Shown here one piece after another: positions 50,701 to 56,700 of a stretch of DNA of 64,000 nucleotides. Made by a program: the position numbers and the translations under genes. The notes under the pieces are model-generated. The model was not told where the DNA came from, did no database searches, and worked only from the letters and a program-made list of their open reading frames with translations. Source of the stretch: Tragulus kanchil (lineage: Eukaryota > Chordata > Mammalia > Artiodactyla > Tragulidae); contig JAIOJX010000004.1 of NCBI GenBank assembly GCA_022376925.1, forward strand, positions 180,387,501 through 180,451,500, given 5' to 3'. Every line of letters begins with the position of its first letter. The stretch's first letter is position 1.

Positions 50701-53700
50701 TGCTGGAATCCACAAAGATTGTCGCCCAGGTAGTACATGGATAAAACTTCTTGGAAAAGGAAATCTGAAGAAAGAGAGATAAGATTTCTTATGCAGATGC
50801 AAATCTAAGAGAGAATGCTGTCTAAGGGACAACAAAGAGAGGAACTGTGGATGCCAAATATTACCGGTTCCTCAGAGTGATGGAAATGTTCTCAAATGAG
50901 GTTGTAGCGATGGGGTACAGTCGGTCTCAGTAAATAGACTATAAGGGACTGAATTCTATGCGAAAGCTTTGAGACATTCAGACCTATGGCTTTTTCTTTT
51001 GCTCTCCTGACTCAAACTAATGGAATTCCAGCCCCTGATCCTTAAAGACTCTGAGGCTAGAACATTCCACTGCTCAAAGTTTCAAACTCTATCTTCAGAG
51101 ACAAAGCACTAAAACCATACAAATTTCCCAGCAAAGTTGTAAACCCTTGGTTAAAAGGTAAATCATCTATTTCATCAAAACACATATGTGAAATATACAA
51201 CACTTATATATAAACATACCTCAATCAAGCTTTTAAAAAAGATAAACAATCTGCTTCGAAGGGAGCAAAATAAAATGATATACCTGTGTAAAAACAATTA
51301 AATGCTTCATCAAAGTACAAACATACTACAGACTTCTACAATAAATCCCGTCTCTCTCTAAAACTTATCACAGTAAGGATAACAAAGGAAAGGGAATATA
51401 ATTCTGCTATAAAAACCCGACAGAGTTACCAGATAAAGCCAAAAGCGTGCACACTGATGTCAGACCGGAAGAGAGTGACCCTAAAAGGCCAAAGACAAAG
51501 GGGGTTTTCACGGCAGCGATGCTGTTCCATGAGACCCTGCTGGTGGACATACATCGTTTCCTATTTGTCTGAACTCACAGTGTAGGTCACCAGGGTGGAT
51601 GGACCCTGCCGTGAACTATGGACTCTGAATGACACTGGGTCAGTGTGAGCTCGCGGATGGTAACCAGCGGCCCTCCTGGCGGGGCTGGGACCGCAGGCCA
51701 GCGGTACACCTGCAGGAGCGGGGGACACGGGAAATCTCTGAACTTCCCAATTTTGTCATGACCCTTAAAACTGCCCTAAAAACTAAAGCGCTTTCATAAG
51801 AAGCCAAAGAAAGAATTCCACTGATGCTGGAATCCACAAAGATTGTCGCCCAGGTAGTACATGGATAAAACTTCTTGGAAAAGGAAATCTGAAGAAAGAG
51901 AGATAAGATTTCTTATGCAGATGCAAATCTAAGAGAGAATGCTGTCTAAGGGACAACAAAGAGAGGAACTGTGGATGCCAAATATTACCGGTTCCTCAGA
52001 GTGATGGAAATGTTCTCAAATGAGGTTGTAGCGATGGGGTACAGTCGGTCTCAGTAAATAGACTATAAGGGACTGAATTCTATGCCGAAAGCTTTGAGAC
52101 ATTCAGACCTATGGCTTTTTTCTTTTGCTCTCCTGACTCAAACTAATGGAATTCCAGCCCCTGATCCTTAAAGACTCTGAGGCTAGAACTGCTGATGAAA
52201 ATCGCAGCCAGATCTGGAGGAAATGTTTCTCCTCCCTGCGGCTGGGAAAGGCAGATGCTCCGCTGGGTCTTAAATACTTTGGTGAACGGAGCCGCTGACC
52301 GAGGAGACTTGTTCGATGCCTGGACTTTCAGCACTGTCCCAGGAAAGGAATATTGAACCTCTAAAAGTCTGTCATCCTGTGGGTTCTCTTATTTAAAATA
52401 CGTGGTTCTGATCATATGTTGAAATTGACATCTCTGTTTTCTGAAATGTATGGGATCTATGAGGGTCTTTATTATTATAGCTCTTTTTTTTCTCCCTCGT
52501 GTAAGTGGGAAAAACAAAATAAACCCGTGGCTCTCCAACAAAGAGTTCGACTTCATTTAAATTCATGTATTAATATTCCAATTTTACAGATGAGGAAACT
52601 GAGGCTCATGTAGGTTAAATCACTTTACCACGCCACATAGATTGGGGACTGGCTTTGACCCAGGATTTGAACCCACCTGCCTGACCCTGGTCTTTGCTCT
52701 TAACTGCTAGCTATGTGCAATATCATTTAATTCTCAAAAACAACTCTAACATGTGGTACCAGAGAGGTGAAGTGACTTCCCCAAGGTCACACAGCCAATA
52801 AGTGGCAGGACCAAAGGTCTAAACCCTTTCCTCATCTGAAACCTAAACTTGTGGATTTTCCACCTGTCCTGCTGCCGAGCCTCCGCCCCAGCCCGCCTGG
52901 CTGCCCCCGCTCTGGGCTCACCTGCGCTCTTGCCCGAAGAGGCGCTCCACCTCCGCGCGGCCAGGGCTGCGGGTGCGGCCCCCGTTGCTGCCCTGCGGCC
53001 CTGTTCGCTCAGTCGTGCACACCAGATTTCTTATGCAGATGCAAATCTAAGAGAGAATGCTGTCTAAGGGACAACAAAGAGAGGAACTGTGGATGCCAAA
53101 TATTACCGGTTCCTCAGAGTGATGGAAATGTTCTCAAATGAGGTTGTAGCGATGGGGTACAGTCGGTCTCAGTAAATAGACTATAAGGGACTGAATTCTA
53201 TGCCGAAAGCTTTGAGACATTCAGACCTATGGCTTTTTTCTTTTGCTCTCCTGACTCAAACTAATGGAATTCCAGCCCCTGATCCTTAAAGACTCTGAGG
53301 CTAGAACTGCTGATGAAAATCGCAGCCAGATCTGGAGGAAATGTTTCTCCTCCCTGCGGCTGGGAAAGGCAGATGCTCCGCTGGGTCTTAAATACTTTGG
53401 TGAACGGAGCCGCTGACCGAGGAGACTTGTTCGATGCCTGGACTTTCAGCACTGTCCCAGGAAAGGAATATTGAACCTCTAAAAGTCTGTCATCCTGTGG
53501 GTTCTCTTATTTAAAATACGTGGTTCTGATCATATGTTGAAATTGACATCTCTGTTTTCTGAAATGTATGGGATCTATGAGGGTCTTTATTATTATAGCT
53601 CTTTTTTTTCTCCCTCGTGTAAGTGGGAAAAACAAAATAAACCCGTGGCTCTCCAACAAAGAGTTCGACTTCATTTAAATTCATGTATTAATATTCCAAT

Positions 53701-56700
53701 TTTACAGATGAGGAAACTGAGGCTCATGTAGGTTAAATCACTTTACCACGCCACATAGATTGGGGACTGGCTTTGACCCAGGATTTGAACCCACCTGCCT
53801 GACCCTGGTCTTTGCTCTTAACTGCTAGCTATGTGCAATATCATTTAATTCTCAAAAACAACTCTAACATGTGGTACCAGAGAGGTGAAGTGACTTCCCC
53901 AAGGTCACACAGCCAATAAGTGGCAGGACCAAAGGTCTAAACCCTTTCCTCATCTGAAACCTAAACTTGTGGATTTTCCACCTGTCCTGCTGCCGAGCCT
54001 CCGCCCCAGCCCGCCTGGCTGCCCCCGCTCTGGGCTCACCTGCGCTCTTGCCCGAAGAGGCGCTCCACCTCCGCGCGGCCAGGGCTGCGGGTGCGGCCCC
54101 CGTTGCTGCCCTGCGGCCCTGGCTCCCTCCGCTCCAGCCTCCTGGGCGGAGGCAGATCCGCCAGCACGGTGTATTCCTCCCTCTCCAGGTTGTGCCTGAT
54201 CTCCCCCGGTGGTGCGGAGCCCCAGGAGCCGCCCGAGCTGCCCGGCGGAGGCGAGGGTGCCAGGAGCGCTAGCTCGCTGGGCGGGTGGCGGGGTGGGGAG
54301 GAGGCTCGAGGCGCGTCCCGGTGCCCGATGCACACTTGAGGGGGCAGCACTGGAGAGCCCCGCAGAGAGTCAGTGGAGGGGGCCAAGCTCTCCGTGCTAG
54401 TCCCAGGGGGATCCTGGAAGAAGAGGGAGGGCTCCGGGGGCTGGCGTGGTGGGGACGAGAAGGAAGGCGCATCGCGGTGCCCGATGCACACCGGCGTGGG
54501 CGTGTGTCGGGGTTCGTGCAGAGAGTCCGTGGAGGGGGCCAGGCTCTCGGTGCTGGCCCTGGGGAGATCCTGGAAGAAGAGGGCGGGCTCTGGGGCCTGG
54601 CGCGGCGGGGAGGAGGCCCGGGGTGCATCGCGGTACCCGATACACACAGGCGGGGGGAGCTGAGGAGGGTCGTGCTGGGGGGACTGGTGCTCAGCCTCGG
54701 GTGTGTCCGGAAGGAAGGGGAAGGGGTCAAACTGGGTGTGGCGGGGAGGCGAGGAAGCACGGGGAGCGTCCCGGTGCCCAATGCATACAGCTGGGGGCAT
54801 GTAGGGGTTGTGGTGGGGCGATTGACGGACGGAAGGAAGGGGTCGTTGCCAATTTTACAGATGAGGAAACTGAGGCTCATGTAGGTTAAATCACTTTACC
54901 ACGCCACATAGATTGGGGACTGGCTTTGACCCAGGATTTGAACCCACCTGCCTGACCCTGGTCTTTGCTCTTAACTGCTAGCTATGTGCAATATCATTTA
55001 ATTCTCAAAAACAACTCTAACATGTGGTACCAGAGAGGTGAAGTGACTTCCCCAAGGTCACACAGCCAATAAGTGGCAGGACCAAAGGTCTAAACCCTTT
55101 CCTCATCTGAAACCTAAACTTGTGGATTTTCCACCTGTCCTGCTGCCGAGCCTCCGCCCCAGCCCGCCTGGCTGCCCCCGCTCTGGGCTCACCTGCGCTC
55201 TTGCCCGAAGAGGCGCTCCACCTCCGCGCGGCCAGGGCTGCGGGTGCGGCCCCCGTTGCTGCCCTGCGGCCCTGGCTCCCTCCGCTCCAGCCTCCTGGGC
55301 GGAGGCAGATCCGCCAGCACGGTGTATTCCTCCCTCTCCAGGTTGTGCCTGATCTCCCCCGGTGGTGCGGAGCCCCAGGAGCCGCCCGAGCTGCCCGGCG
55401 GAGGCGAGGGTGCCAGGAGCGCTAGCTCGCTGGGCGGGTGGCGGGGTGGGGAGGAGGCTCGAGGCGCGTCCCGGTGCCCGATGCACACTTGAGGGGGCAG
55501 CACTGGAGAGCCCCGCAGAGAGTCAGTGGAGGGGGCCAAGCTCTCCGTGCTAGTCCCAGGGGGATCCTGGAAGAAGAGGGAGGGCTCCGGGGGCTGGCGT
55601 GGTGGGGACGAGAAGGAAGGCGCATCGCGGTGCCCGATGCACACCGGCGTGGGCGTGTGTCGGGGTTCGTGCAGAGAGTCCGTGGAGGGGGCCAGGCTCT
55701 CGGTGCTGGCCCTGGGGAGATCCTGGAAGAAGAGGGCGGGCTCTGGGGCCTGGCGCGGCGGGGAGGAGGCCCGGGGTGCATCGCGGTACCCGATACACAC
55801 AGGCGGGGGGAGCTGAGGAGGGTCGTGCTGGGGGGACTGGTGCTCAGCCTCGGGTGTGTCCGGAAGGAAGGGGAAGGGGTCAAACTGGGTGTGGCGGGGA
55901 GGCGAGGAAGCACGGGGAGCGTCCCGGTGCCCAATGCATACAGCTGGGGGCATGTAGGGGGGGTTGTGGTGGGGCGATTCACTCTCAGAGGCGCGGGGAT
56001 CTGGGAAGAAGGGAAAGGGGTCGTGTTGCAAATAGCGAGGAGGCGAGGAGGCTCTCGGGGCGTCCCGGTGGCCGATGCACACGGCCCATGGCGGCTGGGG
56101 AGGCTCCGCAGAGGTCAGAAGTGCGGCACGGGGAGTGGGGTGCAGAGGCGAGGAGGTCTTGGAGGCACCATGGTGGCCGGGGTTGTGGGAGGAAGCCGCG
56201 GCCCGCGATGGCGCGTGGGGCTGGACGGGCCCGGCAGAGGACGGGGCTGAGTCCCGCTGAGCGGGTCCAGCGGGCGATGAGGCCTGAGGCCTGTCACTCT
56301 GGGTGGGCCGGAGGGCGATGGATGCCCAGGGGACCTCACTTTGCTTGGAGCGAGCCGGGGAAGCGGTTCGGGGGCCATCACTCGGCGTGGGCCGGAGGGG
56401 AAAGGAGGCCCAAGGAATATCTTTGTTGGTGCGGTGAGGAGAGGCGTTCCTGGGATGGCTCCGTGGAGAGGCGCGGCGGGGAGAGGCAGGTGCAGGATGG
56501 TCCTGCTGGGGGCAGCCCTGAGAAGAGACGCCTCCGGGGTTTTCCCGCCGTGGGGAAGAGGGTTTGGGATTGTCCCGCTGGGTACATGAAGCTTTAGAGT
56601 TCTCCCTTTGGGTCGAAGAGCTTCTGGGTGTGTTGTGTTGAATACAAGAAGGTCGGGGGTTGTCCCGTGGCGGGGTACAGGTAGGAACAGGAGCTTGAGG

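Larger units (their letters stand above)
51906..54121. repeat. Tandem block duplication 13 (offset 1,118)
   Basis: Copy A is 51906-53003 and copy B 53024-54121, with 20 bases of filler. Copy A ends 82 bases into the giant exon, leaving an exon stub at 52922-53003. Confidence 0.95.
47214..55192 (-). other. Intron downstream of the giant exon
   Basis: It contains a Bov-tA, a CHR-type SINE, L1-like 3' sequences, MIR pieces and duplications 12-14. After collapsing the duplications it would be about 4.6 kb. A candidate intronic polyadenylation signal lies at 53586-53591. Confidence 0.65.

Noticed and set aside
55438..56597. Long plus-strand frames opposite the giant exon (270 and 332 codons)
   Set aside because: They are antisense shadows of a repetitive GC-rich exon, with Gly/Arg/Trp-rich composition and no domain.
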